Below, one piece after another: positions 51,227 through 59,911 of a stretch of 64,000 nt of DNA (within the stretch, counting starts at the first letter, position 1; each line of letters opens with the position of its first letter). The position numbers and the translations under genes are program-made. The DNA lies in the NCBI RefSeq assembly GCF_014203545.1, contig NZ_JACHJG010000007.1:349432-413431 (forward strand), given 5' to 3'. A model generated the notes under the pieces. It searched no databases, was not told the origin of the DNA, and worked only from the letters and a program-made list of their open reading frames with translations. This DNA is from Streptomyces netropsis (lineage in GTDB: Bacteria; Actinomycetota; Actinomycetes; Streptomycetales; Streptomycetaceae).

Positions 51227-52939
51227 GTGAGCACCGAGAACGAGGGCGCCGCCGTTCCGCCTGCGGCTGGGCGGGGTGTGGAGTCTTCGACGCCGACCGC
51301 CGAAGCGGAGCGCCCCATTCCGGCGGCTCCCGAGGCTCCTCCGGTTCCGCCCGTTCCGACGGAGCCGCCCGCGGCGGAGCCGGTGCGGGACGCGGCCCCC
51401 GCCGATGCGGAACAGCCCGCGGCGGCCGAGCAGACGACGCAGCTCCCGCCCGTGGAGCAGACCGCCCAGCTTCCGGCTGCCGAGGAGACGTCGCAGCTTC
51501 CGGCCGTCGACCCGAAGCCGATGACGGGCCCGTCGTCCGCACCGGCGGCGGCGCCGATGGCGGCACCCGCGCACCAGACCCCCGCGCACCAGACCCCCGC
51601 GCACCAGACCCCCGCGCCCCAGGCGCACCCCCAGCAGCAGCCGCAGGCGCACCCGCATCCCATGTACGCGGAAGCGGGAGCCGCGGGTCAGGGCGGTGGC
51701 GGCTGGTACGGCGGTGGCGGCGCGCCGCAGCAGCCGTACGGCGGAGCCGGTGGCGCCGGGCCCGTGGGCCCGGGAATGGCGTGGGGCGCCCCGCCGCCCC
51801 CGCCGGCGCGCAAGCGCTCCGGCGGCATCGTGGCGGCCGTGCTCGCGGCGGCGCTCGTCGCGGGCGGTGTCGGCGGCGGCATCGGCTACTGGGCGGCCGA
51901 CCGCAACGAGACGGGTGACTCGACGACGGTCTCGGCCTCCGGCGACCCCAAGGTGGAGAGCCGCTCGCCGGGTTCCGTGGCGGCCATCGCGAGCAAGGCC
52001 CTGCCGAGCGTCGTCACCATCGAGGCGCAGAGCAGCAATGGCGAGGGCGGCACGGGCACCGGCTTCGTGTACGACAAGGAAGGCCACATCCTCACCAACA
52101 ACCACGTCGTCGCGTCGGCGGCCGAGGGCGGCAAGCTCCGCGCCACGTTCTCGAACGGCAAGAAGTACGACGCCGAGGTGATCGGCCGCGCCCAGGGCTA
52201 CGACGTCGCGGTCCTCAAGCTGAAGGACGCCCCCGCGGGCACCCTCAAGCCGCTGCCCCTCGGTGACTCCGAGCGGGCCGCGGTGGGCGACGCGACGGTC
52301 GCGATCGGCGCGCCCTTCGGTCTGTCCGGCACGGTCACCACGGGCATCGTGAGTGCCAAGAAGCGCCCGGTGGCCTCCAGTGACGGCGGCGGCAGCGGAA
52401 ACGCGTCGTACATGAGCGCGCTCCAGACGGACGCCTCGATCAACCCGGGCAACTCCGGCGGTCCGCTGCTCAACGCCCAGGGCGCGGTGATCGGCATCAA
52501 CTCCGCCATCCAGTCCGCCGGTTCCGGTGGCGGTTTCGGTGGTGGTCAGCAGCAGTCCGGCAGCATCGGTCTGGGCTTCGCGATCCCGATCAACCAGGCC
52601 AAGAACGTCGCGGACACGCTCATCAAGACGGGCAAGCCGGTCTACCCGGTCATCGCCGCCACGGTGAACATGAAGGACACCGGCGCGGGCGCCAAGATCG
52701 CCCCCAGCGGTGCCAAGAACACCCCGGCCGTCACCCCCGGCGGCCCGGCCGACAAGGCGGGCCTCAAGCCGGGCGACGTGATCACCAAGCTCGACGACAC
52801 GACGATCGACAGCGGCCCGACCCTGATCAGCGAGATCTGGACCCACAAGCCCGGCGACAAGGTCCAGCTCACCTACACCCGCGACGGCAAGTCGTCCACG
52901 GTGGAGATCACACTGGGCGAGCGCGACGGCGACAACTGA
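51227..52939 (+). CDS. HtrA/DegP-like membrane-anchored serine protease with PDZ domain
   Basis: 570 residues. A 190-residue Pro/Ala/Gly-rich cytoplasmic tail with repeats (Q-L-P-x-V/A-E blocks and three TPAHQ units), one membrane span (GIVAAVLAAALVAGGVGGGI), then a trypsin-like domain with His293 (TNNHVVA), Asp326 (DVAVLKL) and Ser410 (PGNSGGPL), and a C-terminal PDZ domain (VTPGGPADKAGLKPGDVITKLD). Extracytoplasmic protein quality control. GTG start with GAGGAG 7 nt before. The first part of the tail resembles other streptomycete HtrA proteins. Confidence 0.95.
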   Translation: MSTENEGAAVPPAAGRGVESSTPTAEAERPIPAAPEAPPVPPVPTEPPAAEPVRDAAPADAEQPAAAEQTTQLPPVEQTAQLPAAEETSQLPAVDPKPMTGPSSAPAAAPMAAPAHQTPAHQTPAHQTPAPQAHPQQQPQAHPHPMYAEAGAAGQGGGGWYGGGGAPQQPYGGAGGAGPVGPGMAWGAPPPPPARKRSGGIVAAVLAAALVAGGVGGGIGYWAADRNETGDSTTVSASGDPKVESRSPGSVAAIASKALPSVVTIEAQSSNGEGGTGTGFVYDKEGHILTNNHVVASAAEGGKLRATFSNGKKYDAEVIGRAQGYDVAVLKLKDAPAGTLKPLPLGDSERAAVGDATVAIGAPFGLSGTVTTGIVSAKKRPVASSDGGGSGNASYMSALQTDASINPGNSGGPLLNAQGAVIGINSAIQSAGSGGGFGGGQQQSGSIGLGFAIPINQAKNVADTLIKTGKPVYPVIAATVNMKDTGAGAKIAPSGAKNTPAVTPGGPADKAGLKPGDVITKLDDTTIDSGPTLISEIWTHKPGDKVQLTYTRDGKSSTVEITLGERDGDN

Positions 52940-52946
52940 CGCGCTG

Positions 52947-52984
52947 TGCCTCCCCGCGCCGGCCGAGGGCGGCGCGGGGAGGCA
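52947..52984. terminator. Bidirectional terminator between protease and esterase genes
   Basis: TGCCTCCCCGCGCC (52947-52960) and its perfect complement (52971-52984) form a 14-bp stem with a 10-nt loop between two convergent genes; the leftward esterase stop lies 5 bp beyond it. Confidence 0.85.
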
Positions 52985-52988
52985 TCAC

Positions 52989-54098
52989 TCACTCCGCGGA
53001 GAGCCGGCTGCTGAGCCACCTCAGGGAGGGCGGTATCTCCCGGTTCCAGGTCTTGAAGTTGTGGCCGCCGTTGTCGAGCGTGATCGACGAGACGCGTGCG
53101 GGGGCCTTCACCTTCGCGATGAACCGCTGGGTGGCCTTGAAGTTGGACTCTCCCTGCTTGGACGTGGTGACCAGGAAGGACGAGTTGCCCTGCGGCAGGT
53201 GGTCCAGGCTCCACAGCAGGTCGGACCGCTTCTCCTCGCGCTTGTTCCCGTGGAAGAGGTCGCCGGAGTCCTTGTCTACCTCGGGCTTGTAGTCGGCCGA
53301 GAGGCCCACGCTGGCCGCGTAGGTCTCCGGATGCTGAAGGCCGATCTTCAGTGCGCAGTAGCCGCCGGTGGAGTCACCGATGAAGCCCCAGTTACGCGGC
53401 TTGGTGCCGGTGCGGTAGGTGCCGGAGAGCGCCTTCGTCAGGTCCTTGGCGAAGAACGTCTCCGTCTGCGGGCCGCCGGGGATGTCGACGCACTGGGTGT
53501 TGCGCGGCGGCGCGACGGTGGGCCGCATCATGACCAGGATCATCGGCTGCATCTTCTTCTGCTTGACCTGCGTCCAGGCCGTCTTCGGGTACCGCAGCCC
53601 CTTGAGCAGGTTCTCGGCGGTCCCCGGGAAGCCGGTCAGTACCACCGCGGCGGGAAACGTCTTCTTCTCGTTTCCCTTCTGGAAGTACTCCGGCGGCAGA
53701 TAGACATAGGCCGGGGTGGCGATCCTGGACCGCTCTCCCTGCACATTGATTTTCTGTATCTCGCCGCTGATGTTGGGCTTTGCGGCACCCGGTACATCGG
53801 GCTTCTGTTTCCCGATCAGCTGCACGCCCGAGCCGCCGGCCGACTTCCCGTCGAAGTCCACGCCCTTCTCCCAGCCGAACAGTTCGTCCCAGGAGCCGTA
53901 GATGAGCATTTCCCTGTTCACGGCGAGGCCCACCGAGGAAAACAGCAGCGCCTGAATCGCGCAGACCAGCCCCACCCGGCCCAGGACCGGCCTCCAGCCC
54001 TGCCGCGCGAGGCGTGGCCAGCACCAGACGGTGACAGCGAATAACAGCACTGTGCCGAGCACGGCCAACACCACGACGCTGGTACTTGTCATTCCCAT
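52989..54098 (-). CDS. Membrane-anchored esterase, Ag85/esterase-D type alpha/beta hydrolase
   Basis: 369 residues. Two N-terminal hydrophobic spans (VVVLAVLGTVLLFAVTVWCW, VGLVCAIQALLFSSVGLAV), an extracellular alpha/beta-hydrolase domain (about 130-365) with nucleophile elbow GFIGDSTGGYCALK, and an Asp/His pair late (HNFKTWN). Similar in build to mycolyltransferase/esterase A85 proteins but streptomycetes make no mycolates; a surface lipid or polymer is a possible substrate. A second, related protein is encoded at 60.7 kb. Confidence 0.82.
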   Translation of the reverse strand: MGMTSTSVVVLAVLGTVLLFAVTVWCWPRLARQGWRPVLGRVGLVCAIQALLFSSVGLAVNREMLIYGSWDELFGWEKGVDFDGKSAGGSGVQLIGKQKPDVPGAAKPNISGEIQKINVQGERSRIATPAYVYLPPEYFQKGNEKKTFPAAVVLTGFPGTAENLLKGLRYPKTAWTQVKQKKMQPMILVMMRPTVAPPRNTQCVDIPGGPQTETFFAKDLTKALSGTYRTGTKPRNWGFIGDSTGGYCALKIGLQHPETYAASVGLSADYKPEVDKDSGDLFHGNKREEKRSDLLWSLDHLPQGNSSFLVTTSKQGESNFKATQRFIAKVKAPARVSSITLDNGGHNFKTWNREIPPSLRWLSSRLSAE

Positions 54099-54286
54099 GG
54101 TTCAGGAAACTTTCTGCCGGACCCCGTACCGGACTTCATCGCCCGGACGCACCGCGCGGGGGTGCGCAACGGGGTAGATAAAGATCCGGCACGATCCGTT
54201 CCACTGCGGTCACCATGCTGCGGGTAACGAAAATCGCCGATGGCGTCCGCAAGCCGGCTCCGGTCCGGCGGGCAGTCCTTGGGCGT

Positions 54287-54967
54287 TCACAGGCCTTGCG
54301 TGAGGCCGTCCAGGTAGGCGGCCAGCTCCTTGGGGCGGGCGTACATGGGGCCGTGGCCGGTGTCCCATTCGGTGGCCCGCGCGCCCGTGCGGTCGGCCAT
54401 TTCGCGCTGGGTGGCGGCGGGCAGCGCACGGTCCTGTGTCGCGATCAGGTAGTGCGAGGGCGCGTCGCGCCAGGCCGGGGCGCCGGACGGGGCGGCGTCG
54501 ATGCCCAGGCGCGGGAACTTCTGCACGGCCCCGGCGAGCGCGGTGCGTTCGGCGTCGGCGTCGGCGGCGACGACCGTCCCGTAGGCGGGCCGGTCGATGT
54601 AGGAGTAGCCGTCCTCGGTGACCTTGAGGTGCTGGGGGAGCAGGCTTCCCGGGCGGCGGTGCGCGATGTCCCGGACCGACTCGCCCTCCTCGGGGGCGAA
54701 GGCCGCGATGTAGGACAGGGCCTTGACGTGGTCCTGGCCGACGGCCGCATTGGTGATCACCGCGCCGCCGTAGGACCAGCCCACCAGCAGCACGGGGCCG
54801 TCGACGGTGGACAGGAGCCGGCGCACGGCCGCGACGTCGCCTTCCAGTGATTCCAGGGGGAGCTGGGCGGCGACCGGCTCGTGCCCGAGTGCGCGAAGTT
54901 CGGCGATGGTCTCGCTCCAGGCGGAGCCGTCGGCCCACAGGCCGTGGACGAGAACGATGGCGGTCAT
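54287..54967 (-). CDS. Alpha/beta hydrolase
   Basis: 226 residues. VLVHGLWADGSAW oxyanion loop, nucleophile elbow VGWSYGGAVI (Ser), catalytic His in DTGHGPMYARPKEL. It belongs to the group of small salicylate-esterase-like/chloroperoxidase-like hydrolases; substrate unknown. It is divergent from the CGNR regulator 146 bp away, whose promoter gap holds GTTAGA repeats, so the regulator probably controls it. Confidence 0.87.
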   Translation of the reverse strand: MTAIVLVHGLWADGSAWSETIAELRALGHEPVAAQLPLESLEGDVAAVRRLLSTVDGPVLLVGWSYGGAVITNAAVGQDHVKALSYIAAFAPEEGESVRDIAHRRPGSLLPQHLKVTEDGYSYIDRPAYGTVVAADADAERTALAGAVQKFPRLGIDAAPSGAPAWRDAPSHYLIATQDRALPAATQREMADRTGARATEWDTGHGPMYARPKELAAYLDGLTQGL

Positions 54968-55113
54968 GACGTGGAACCTCCGGGGACGGGAGAGCTGTGC
55001 GGCGATCTAACTGGTGAATGCGACTTTAAAGGTTAGAAATCCCCAAGGCAACCGACCACGTACCCTTGAGTGGTTAGACAGGACGCTGCGATGGACAGGA
55101 CAAGGAGCCAGGG
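54968..55113. promoter_or_regulatory. Divergent promoter with GTTAGA repeats
   Basis: TCTAAC at 55006-55011 and GTTAGA at 55032-55037 form a 6-bp inverted repeat 20 bp apart; a further GGTTAGAC at 55072-55079 follows. The gap separates the alpha/beta hydrolase from the CGNR regulator, so these are candidate operator half-sites. Confidence 0.45.
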
Positions 55114-55656
55114 ATGCGCCCGCTCGACCCCCGCCCCCTGACCGGAGAGCCCGTCTCGCTGGACCTGCTGAACACCCGGTGGATGCGCGACGGCGAACGC
55201 CAGGACCTGCTCACCGGCCCCGAAGGGCTGCGCATCTGGCTCGCGAGCAACGGCCTCGACGGCCGCTTCCCCGCCGATCAGGCGTCGCTGGAACACCTGC
55301 TCCTGGCCCGCGAGGCCCTCGCGGCGGCCGTTGACGGCCCCGGCGACCCGGCAGGCATCGAGCGCGTCGACGCCGTCCTCGAACACGGCCGGATCCGCGC
55401 CACCCTGACCGCCGAGGGCCCCGGCGAGGAGCCCGAGTTCGAGGACCCCACCTGGGGCGCGGCCTGGACCGCCGCACGCGACTACCTGGACCTCCTGCGC
55501 GCGGCCCCCGACCGGATCCGCCGCTGCGCGCACGAGGCGTGCATCCTGCACTTCTTCGACACCTCGCGAAACGGCACCCGCCGCTGGTGCTCGATGGCGG
55601 CCTGCGGCAACCGCGCCAAGGCCTCCCGCCACTACGCGAAGACCCGCACACCCTGA
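55114..55656 (+). CDS. CGNR zinc-finger transcriptional regulator
   Basis: 180 residues. N-terminal SLDLLNTRWMRDG of the ABATE (stress-associated) domain, and a C-terminal CGNR finger: RRCAHEACILHFFDTSRNGTRRWCSMAACGNRAKASRHY, with four zinc Cys and the name-giving C-G-N-R. These proteins control adjacent hydrolase or efflux genes in actinomycetes. Likely partner is the divergent alpha/beta hydrolase. Confidence 0.92.
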   Translation: MRPLDPRPLTGEPVSLDLLNTRWMRDGERQDLLTGPEGLRIWLASNGLDGRFPADQASLEHLLLAREALAAAVDGPGDPAGIERVDAVLEHGRIRATLTAEGPGEEPEFEDPTWGAAWTAARDYLDLLRAAPDRIRRCAHEACILHFFDTSRNGTRRWCSMAACGNRAKASRHYAKTRTP

Positions 55657-55890
55657 CGGTGCGTCGGCCGCACGCTCGTGGGCAGGGTGACCGGAAAGCC
55701 TCCCGCACCGCCAGAGGGGCACGGCAAGCGCTGATCGTCAGCGGACGGCGCGACAACGTGCGGGACGGCGGCGCGTCGGCCCGCCTGACAACGGCCGGAA
55801 CGTCTGCCGGTCCCACCCCTCGACCAGGGCCGCACGGCGGATTCGCCGACCCGGTAGGCTGTCCACCGCGCCGCCCAACAGGTGGCGTGG

Positions 55891-55977
55891 GGAGGCTTGC
55901 CCGAGCGGCCTAAGGGAACGGTCTTGAAAACCGTCGTGGCAGCGATGTCACCGAGGGTTCAAATCCCTCAGCCTCCG
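55891..55977 (+). tRNA. tRNA-Ser (UGA anticodon)
   Basis: 87 nt. Acceptor GGAGGCT pairs with AGCCTCC, discriminator G at 55977; the D arm GCCCGAGCGGCC, anticodon loop CTTGAAA (anticodon TGA), a long class II variable arm and T arm GAGGGTTCAAATCCCTC are all readable. The 3' CCA is not encoded. The long variable arm and G discriminator are serine identity features. Confidence 0.95.
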
Positions 55978-56002
55978 CCGTGTGGCCGTCCGGCCAGGTG
56001 AG

Positions 56003-56033
56003 AAGGGGTGCCCCGATTCCGGGAGCACCCCTT
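56003..56033 (+). terminator. Terminator of tRNA-Ser
   Basis: AAGGGGTGC (56003-56011) pairs with GCACCCCTT (56025-56033), loop 13 nt with an inner CCG/CGG pair, followed by TTCG. 26 bp after the tRNA. Confidence 0.8.
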
Positions 56034-56126
56034 TCGCGTGTCCGGCGTGCAGCGCGCCGCCGGTCCATGTGACGCCGTGTCGATTAGCTCAAGTCCGCTC
56101 CCGGCGCGCGCCTCACCCGGTCGGGC

Positions 56127-56633
56127 TCAGTTCCACGGGTCCGTGAAGGACCGGCCGGGGACGGGCTTGGCTATGAGGGCGATGGAGATGAAGAAGTTGA
56201 CCTGACCGATCGCGATCGTCAGGGTCGCGAGCGCCTTGGGGTCGTAGTGCTCGGCGACCTGGGCGTAGAGCTCGTCGGAGACCCGCTCGCCGTGTGCGGA
56301 GGGCTGGAGCACGGCTTCCACCAGGGCCAGCGCGGCGCGCTCCGCGGGGGTGAAGTAGGGCGAGTCCTGCCAGGACGCCACCGAGGTGATCTGCTCTTCC
56401 GACACCCCGGCCTTGCGCAGGAAACCCGTATGCAGGACGGTCAGGTAGGTGTTGCCGACGATCTGGCCGGCGCGCAGCTGGAGCAGGCTGATCGTGGTGC
56501 GCGGCACCGAGCGGTTGCCGGTGGCCTTGAACAGTGCCGCCGACACCTCGGCCAGCTCGGGAACGAGCTCCATCGGGTCCTGGGCCAGCCGCGGGCTCAT
56601 GGGGACCTCTGCGGTGATCGAACGCGCGTTCAT
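56127..56633 (-). CDS. Carboxymuconolactone decarboxylase (CMD)-family protein without Cys pair
   Basis: 168 residues. All-helical AhpD-like fold (SLLQLRAGQIVGNTYLTVLHTGFLRKAGVSEEQI, YFTPAERAALALVEAVLQP, YDPKALATLTIAIGQVNFFISIAL). AhpD-type members carry E-x7-C-x2-C-x3-H; here those positions are G-N-T-Y-L-T-V-L-H, with the His but no Cys, so peroxidase activity is unlikely. AAGGAG lies before the ATG. Next to redox-type NAD-binding genes. Confidence 0.82.
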   Translation of the reverse strand: MNARSITAEVPMSPRLAQDPMELVPELAEVSAALFKATGNRSVPRTTISLLQLRAGQIVGNTYLTVLHTGFLRKAGVSEEQITSVASWQDSPYFTPAERAALALVEAVLQPSAHGERVSDELYAQVAEHYDPKALATLTIAIGQVNFFISIALIAKPVPGRSFTDPWN

Positions 56634-56731
56634 TGGTGTCTCCTTCGGGCTTTCACGTTGCTGTCACTGCCCTGACGGATGCCGTCGAAGGAATGTGACG
56701 GATGGAGTGGCCCAGCCCGAAAAAGTTTTGG

Positions 56732-57559
56732 CTACGCGGCAGGCGGCGCCGCGGCGACCGCGGCCTTGTACACGTCCAGTGCCGGGCGGGGCTCGCGGCC
56801 CAGGAGCGTGCGCAGGGCGTTGTCCTCGATCCCGGAGCCGTCCAGGAAGCCCCCGGCGATCGCCGAGTACGTGCTCACCAGCATCGGCACCTGGTAGGGC
56901 AGGGCCTCGCCTGCCGCGGTGATCGCCTCGCGGGCCGCGCCGAGCGAGCCGGGCTCGTACGAGCCTCCGATCGCGGCCGCCAACTCGGCACCGCCCAGGG
57001 CCCGCTCGCCGACGAGTTCGTACATCCGCCCCGCGTGCCGTTCCGGCTCGGTCACGACCCGGGCCGCCACCGCTGCGAGGTCGGCGCGGGCCACCGCGGC
57101 CAGGCGGCCCTCGCCCAGCGGTGCCGCGACCGTCCCGTCGGGGCCCGGGGCCGCGATGCCGGCGAGGAACTCGGCGTAGAGCCCGTTGCGCAGGATCGTC
57201 CACGCCAGCGGGCTGCGCTCGAGGCGGCGTTCGGTCCAGCGGTGGGCCAGGGCGTACGTCAGGTGGTCGCCGTCGCCGCTGAGGCTGGTGTAGACGACGT
57301 GCCGCACACCCGCCTTCTCGGCCGTCGATATCGCCGCGTCGTGGCGGGCGATGACGACGTCGTCCTCGCCGTATCCGGCGGAGACGATCAGCAAGGTGTC
57401 CACGCCGGTGAAGTCGAGCGAGGACGGGTCGTCGAAGTCGACGCGCCGTTCGGCGGTGGAGCGGGGCGTGCGGGTACCGAGCACGACGTCGTCCCGCCCG
57501 GCCAGTTCGCCGACGATGAGCGCTCCGAGCGCGCCGCCCGCACCGGTGACCAGAATCAT
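56732..57559 (-). CDS. NmrA-like/atypical SDR NAD(P)-binding protein
   Basis: 275 residues. N-terminal TGAGGALGALIVGELAG dinucleotide loop, then GVDTLLIVSAGYGEDDV, AGVRHVVYTSLSGDGDH, and WTILRNGLYAEFLAGI typical of the NmrA/QOR2-type atypical SDRs, which lack the Y-x-x-x-K pair and act as quinone reductases or redox sensors. The ATG has GGGGAGA before it. It is divergent from the HxlR gene, 71 bp away, which is the usual regulator of this family. Confidence 0.9.
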   Translation of the reverse strand: MILVTGAGGALGALIVGELAGRDDVVLGTRTPRSTAERRVDFDDPSSLDFTGVDTLLIVSAGYGEDDVVIARHDAAISTAEKAGVRHVVYTSLSGDGDHLTYALAHRWTERRLERSPLAWTILRNGLYAEFLAGIAAPGPDGTVAAPLGEGRLAAVARADLAAVAARVVTEPERHAGRMYELVGERALGGAELAAAIGGSYEPGSLGAAREAITAAGEALPYQVPMLVSTYSAIAGGFLDGSGIEDNALRTLLGREPRPALDVYKAAVAAAPPAA

Positions 57560-57630
57560 TGAAATCTCCCCTCTGAGCTGTGTGTTTCCATCATCGGGAG
57601 CGAGTTCCGATCGCGTAAGGAGGCACATTG

Positions 57631-58074
57631 ATGTCAGTAGGGCACACGGCGGTAACCACCCCCGTGCCGGACGAACCCGTGATCGTCTGCGAGACGCCAC
57701 AGGACGAGTGCGGTGTGCGGGACGTGCTGGACCGGCTCGGCGACAAGTGGTCCGTCTATGTGGTGGTCGAGCTGGCCTCCGGCATCAGGCGGTTCAAGGA
57801 GTTGCAGCGGGCGATCCCCGGCAACATCTCGCAGCGCATGCTCACGCTCACCGTTCGGCGGCTGGAGCGGGACGGGCTGGTGGCGCGGACCGTGTACCCG
57901 ACGATCCCGCCCCAGGTCGAGTACGAGCTGACGGAAATGGGCCACAGCCTCACCCACCTCGTGAAGACCCTGGCGGACTGGTCGATCGCCCACCGCCCGG
58001 CCATCGCTGCCTCCCGGGCTGCCTGGGACGCCGCCGCCACGGAGCCGACCACGGAGCCGGCCACCGCCCCCTGA
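57631..58074 (+). CDS. HxlR-family transcriptional regulator
   Basis: 147 residues. CGVRDVLDRLGDKWSVYVVVELASGIRRFKELQRAIPGNISQRMLTLTVRRLERDGLVARTVYPTIPPQVEYELTEMG is a complete HxlR winged helix with the N-terminal Cys often used as redox sensor (Cys about 28). AAGGAGG precedes the ATG. It probably controls the divergent NmrA-like gene. Confidence 0.92.
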   Translation: MSVGHTAVTTPVPDEPVIVCETPQDECGVRDVLDRLGDKWSVYVVVELASGIRRFKELQRAIPGNISQRMLTLTVRRLERDGLVARTVYPTIPPQVEYELTEMGHSLTHLVKTLADWSIAHRPAIAASRAAWDAAATEPTTEPATAP

Positions 58075-58141
58075 ACGGCCGCCGACCCGGCGGTTCCGCC
58101 CCCGGAACGTGCGGAGCGCCCGGACCCACAACAGAATCTGA

Positions 58142-58185
58142 TTGCCGTGCCGAAACTGCACGCCGTATAGTTTGCGCACGGCGTG
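58142..58185 (+). promoter_or_regulatory. Sigma-70-type promoter with overlapping inverted repeat
   Basis: TTGCCG (58142-58147), an 18-bp spacer and TATAGT (58166-58171) give a strong housekeeping promoter. CACGCCGT (58159-58166) and its complement ACGGCGTG (58178-58185) bracket the -10 box, 11 bp apart, as a repressor operator would. The start codon of the next gene lies 33 bp downstream. Confidence 0.7.
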
Positions 58186-58217
58186 AATCGTCGCCGTTGC
58201 TGGCACAGGGGAGAGTC

Positions 58218-58919
58218 ATGCACATCGGAGTCATCGGGGCCACGGGCGGCATCGGCAGTCGCGTCGTCACCGAAGCCCTCGGCCGGGGGCATCACGTCAC
58301 GGCGTTCACCCGCGACGCCACGCGGATCAGCGAGGACCGGGAGAACGTCGTCTGGAAGAGCATCGACGTCCTCGACGCCGCGAGCGTCACCGCGGCCATC
58401 CCCGGTCTCGACGTGCTGATCAGCGGATTCCAGCCCGGCAACGCCGCCCGGGACTTCATGGACACCGTCGAGCGGTCGATCGCCGACCCCACGGTCTACG
58501 CCACGGCCGCGAAGGCGCTGATCAAGGCGTTGGAGAGCCACCCTCGGACCCGGCTGATCGTGATCGGCGGCGCCGGCAGCCTGGAGCTCGAGCCCGGGGT
58601 CGTGGCGGCCGACTCCGACGAGCTCCTGCACGAGACCCTCGATCAGCTCGGGCTGCCGAGGGGGTACGCCGCCGCGGTGCGCGGACACCGCGACGCCTTG
58701 AACGTCCTTCGCCTGTCCAACCGGCTCTGGACCTACTTCAGCCCCGCGGGGGACATCGCCCCCGGCGAGCGAACGGGCCGGTTCCGTATCGGCGGCGACC
58801 AGTTGGTCCTCGACGCCGACGGGCGCAGCCGCATCTCCATGGAGGACGCGGCAGTCGCGCTCGTCGACGAGGTGGAGCTGCCCCGCTTCGTCCAGCGCCG
58901 TTTCACGATCGGCTACTAG
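58218..58919 (+). CDS. NAD(P)H-binding atypical SDR (YwnB/BVR-B-like)
   Basis: 233 residues. IGVIGATGGIGSRVVTEALGRGHHVTAFTRD at the N-terminus (G-x-x-G-x-x-G), middle RLIVIGGAGSLEL, and late YFSPAGDIAPGERTGRFRIGGDQLV with DGRSRISMEDAAVALVDEVE, the consensus of this flavin-reductase-like group. GGGGAGAG precedes the ATG. Regulated by the promoter-operator just upstream; possibly by a TetR-type protein encoded elsewhere. Confidence 0.88.
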   Translation: MHIGVIGATGGIGSRVVTEALGRGHHVTAFTRDATRISEDRENVVWKSIDVLDAASVTAAIPGLDVLISGFQPGNAARDFMDTVERSIADPTVYATAAKALIKALESHPRTRLIVIGGAGSLELEPGVVAADSDELLHETLDQLGLPRGYAAAVRGHRDALNVLRLSNRLWTYFSPAGDIAPGERTGRFRIGGDQLVLDADGRSRISMEDAAVALVDEVELPRFVQRRFTIGY

Positions 58920-58923
58920 GGTC

Positions 58924-59334
58924 TCAGGCCTTCGGCTGGGTGAAGCGGATGCGGTTGCCGAAGGGGTCGCGGAGGCCGCAGTCGATTCCGTAGGGCCGCT
59001 CGGTGGGCTCCTCGGTGAACTCGACCCCCCGGGCCAGCAGCATCTCGTACGTCTTGCGGCAGTCGTCCGTGGTGAAGATGAGCCAGCCGCCCATCGCGCC
59101 CTTGGTCACCAACTCCCGGACCTGCTGCGCCGTTTCCTCGGACATCGCCGGTGCGCCCGGCTTCTCCAGCAGGATCTGGCGCTCGGGGTGGCCGGGGACG
59201 CTGACGGTCAGCCAGCGCATGAAGCCCATGTCGATGTCGGCGGCGGCCTCCAGGCCCAGCTTGTTGACGTAGAAGTCGAAGGCCTCGTCCTGGTCGAGGA
59301 CGTATATCTGCGATTGCGTGATGGCGTTGAACAT
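58924..59334 (-). CDS. Glyoxalase/VOC-family protein
   Basis: 136 residues from MFNAITQSQIYVL; HMFNAITQ upstream is also possible (ATG at 59340), but the TAGCGT -10 box sits exactly 7 nt before the inner ATG, fitting a leaderless transcript. One VOC module: DQDEAFDFYVNKLGLE, WLTVSVPGHPERQILLEKPG, GWLIFTTDDCRKTYEMLLARGVEF, DPFGNRIRFTQ. Substrate unknown. It lies just downstream of the AraC-type gene on the same strand. Confidence 0.88.
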   Translation of the reverse strand: MFNAITQSQIYVLDQDEAFDFYVNKLGLEAAADIDMGFMRWLTVSVPGHPERQILLEKPGAPAMSEETAQQVRELVTKGAMGGWLIFTTDDCRKTYEMLLARGVEFTEEPTERPYGIDCGLRDPFGNRIRFTQPKA

Positions 59335-59408
59335 GTGCATCACGCTACTGGCCGGGGCGGCCGGAAACTTATCCAAAACTGCTCAGTGCCGATGGCCGGG
59401 ACGGGCGG

Positions 59409-59801
59409 TCAGGCGCTCGGCCGCGTCCACGCCATCGTGAAGCACGTGGGCACGCCCGTGGGCGTCGCCTCCTTGCGGTACGTCCTCGGCGACCGGCCGA
59501 CGATGTCGCTGAACGTGCGGCTGAACGTCCCCGGGCTGCCGAAGCCGACTTCGAAGCAGATGTCCGTCACGCTGCGGTCGGTCTCCCGCAGCAGGAACAT
59601 CGCCCGCTCCACGCGGCGGCGTTGCAGATAGCGGTGCGGGGTCTCGCCGAACGTGGCCCGGAAGGTGCGCGTGAAGTGCGCCGGCGACACATGGGCGATC
59701 GCGGCCAGGGCCGGGACGTCCAGCGGCTGCGCGTAGGCGCGGTCCATCGCGTCCCGCGCCCGCAGCATGCGGCGGTTGGTGTCTTCGGTAGCGCTGCTCA
59801 C
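59409..59801 (-). CDS. Short AraC-family regulator (HTH domain only)
   Basis: 130 residues comprising just the two helix-turn-helix motifs: LDVPALAAIAHVSPAHFTRTFRATFGETPHRYLQRRRVERAMFLLRETDRSVTDICFEVGFGSPGTFSRTFSDIVGRSPRTYRK. No N-terminal sensor domain. GTG start. Such short AraC proteins often accompany VOC genes, as here, and probably regulate it. Confidence 0.9.
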   Translation of the reverse strand: MSSATEDTNRRMLRARDAMDRAYAQPLDVPALAAIAHVSPAHFTRTFRATFGETPHRYLQRRRVERAMFLLRETDRSVTDICFEVGFGSPGTFSRTFSDIVGRSPRTYRKEATPTGVPTCFTMAWTRPSA

Positions 59802-59911
59802 GGTGCCATCACACCACGCACCGGCAGCGCGTGGGAGGGATGCGAGCGCCCGTGGGCCATGGGTTACGTCCGGCGAGGTCCGGTGCCCGGGCTACGGTCT
59901 TGCGGGGGCCG

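Noticed and set aside
51188..52846. A 552-codon frame antisense to the HtrA-like protease
   Set aside because: Arg/Gly-rich shadow; the sense frame has the catalytic triad and PDZ domain.
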